64,000 bases of DNA, taken from Niallia nealsonii (GTDB lineage Bacteria; Bacillota; Bacilli; Bacillales; Cytobacillaceae). The stretch is taken from NCBI RefSeq assembly GCF_002835805.1, contig NZ_PISE01000016.1, forward strand, positions 1-64,000, in the 5' to 3' direction. This document shows positions 63,698 to 64,000 of the stretch, one piece after another. The notes under the pieces were generated by a model. It saw only the letters and a list, made by a program, of their open reading frames with translations, had not been told where the DNA came from and ran no database searches. The stretch's first letter is position 1. Each line of letters opens with the position of its first letter. The translations under genes were made by a program, and so were the position numbers.

Positions 63698-63850
63698 AGT
63701 TGCCTCCTTTTTTCTCTATTTTACCATGTTCTATGATCTAATTGTTTACAAAATCGAACTTCCATCATGCAGTGCATTTTTCCCCAATTAAATTCTTTGC
63801 AGCAAACCTTTTAAAGATTCTGGCTGTTAGTGTGAGATTAAAAAACAAAA

Positions 63851-63875
63851 AAATCCAATTTTTAAAATTGGATTT
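63851..63875 (-). terminator. Terminator of the partial gene
   Basis: AAATCCAATTTT/AAAATTGGATTT stem with T run on the minus strand, 28 bases after the partial gene's stop. Confidence 0.8.
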
Positions 63876-63903
63876 CATTTAACATACTATGTATTTAATT
63901 ATA

Positions 63904-64000
63904 TTATTTTTGATGGACTGATTTTGTCGTATTATTTAAAACATACTTCATTACAAATAAATAACTTGCAATGGTTACCCCGATAGATACAACTAACATG
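63904..64000 (-). CDS. C-terminus of a membrane protein (runs off the window)
   Basis: Only the last 32 codons are visible: a hydrophobic segment (VSIGVTIASYLFVMKYVL) then NNTTKSVHQK and TAA. A terminator follows. In B. subtilis ypbQ lies beyond dynA, but the fragment is too short to assign. Confidence 0.6.
   Translation of the reverse strand, partial: MLVVSIGVTIASYLFVMKYVLNNTTKSVHQK

Overview
The window is AT-rich chromosomal DNA of an endospore-forming Bacillaceae. The evidence is strong Shine-Dalgarno sites, frequent TTG/GTG starts, Spo0M and SspL, and gene order matching Bacillus subtilis: ctpA-yodJ-deoD, yozD-yodN-yozE, msrA-msrB, ypmR-ypmS, ilvA-yplQ, dfrA-thyA, ypjP-ypiP-brxA, ypgR-ypgQ, gpx-metA, and cspD-ypeQ-ypeP-ypdQ-sspL-ypcP-dynA. 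No rRNA, tRNA, CRISPR array, prophage or intact insertion sequence was seen. Most genes lie on the minus strand. The species cannot be fixed from sequence reading alone.

Layout. 0-12.3 kb: a truncated exported protein, a small zinc-ribbon protein, an exported protein of unknown role, a CobW-type GTPase, CtpA protease, YodJ carboxypeptidase, DeoD, a possible three-gene kinase/Spo0M operon, the small Bacillus genes yozD, yodN and yozE, and the methionine sulfoxide reductase pair. 12.4-20.4 kb: a DUF4397 protein, YpmS/YpmR, a noncoding stretch with two copies of a repeat, DegV, threonine deaminase, a hemolysin III-like protein, and dihydrofolate reductase with thymidylate synthase.

20.4-32.6 kb is the accessory core. 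It starts with a secreted metalloprotease that aligns with Pro-Pro endopeptidases, followed by a Ter stress locus. The locus has three TerD proteins, TerC, TelA/YceH, YceG, and an enzyme set (CitE-like lyase, two phosphoribosyltransferase-type proteins, HAD phosphatase) known from Ter islands and proposed to make a nucleoside-like metabolite. A terminator, two sigma-W-type promoters and an opposed membrane-protein gene divide it into three transcription units. It sits between thyA and ypjP, which are close together in B. subtilis, so it looks like an inserted module.

32.6-48.2 kb: YpjP, a polysaccharide deacetylase, a structured remnant of a TnpB-type element (orphan omega-RNA-like sequence), YpiP, bacilliredoxin, a YrhK-like protein, YpgR, an ABC-F ATPase, YpgQ, a MerR/RacA-like protein, type II pantothenate kinase, glutathione peroxidase, formate-THF ligase, MetA (Glu111, so predicted acetyl-CoA type), an AIM24 protein with its own sigma-W-type promoter, and MntR. 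48.6-64 kb: topoisomerase III, a FUSC-type membrane protein with a lipoyl-like partner, CspD, two RNase H-fold proteins, an EamA transporter, SspL, a TPR-type glycosyltransferase, YpcP nuclease, double-headed dynamin DynA, and the end of a membrane-protein gene.

Most promising for follow-up: the Pro-Pro endopeptidase homolog beside the Ter locus, the perfect sigma-W-type promoters, the orphan omega-RNA-like element at about 34.2-34.6 kb, and the dispersed intergenic repeat family.
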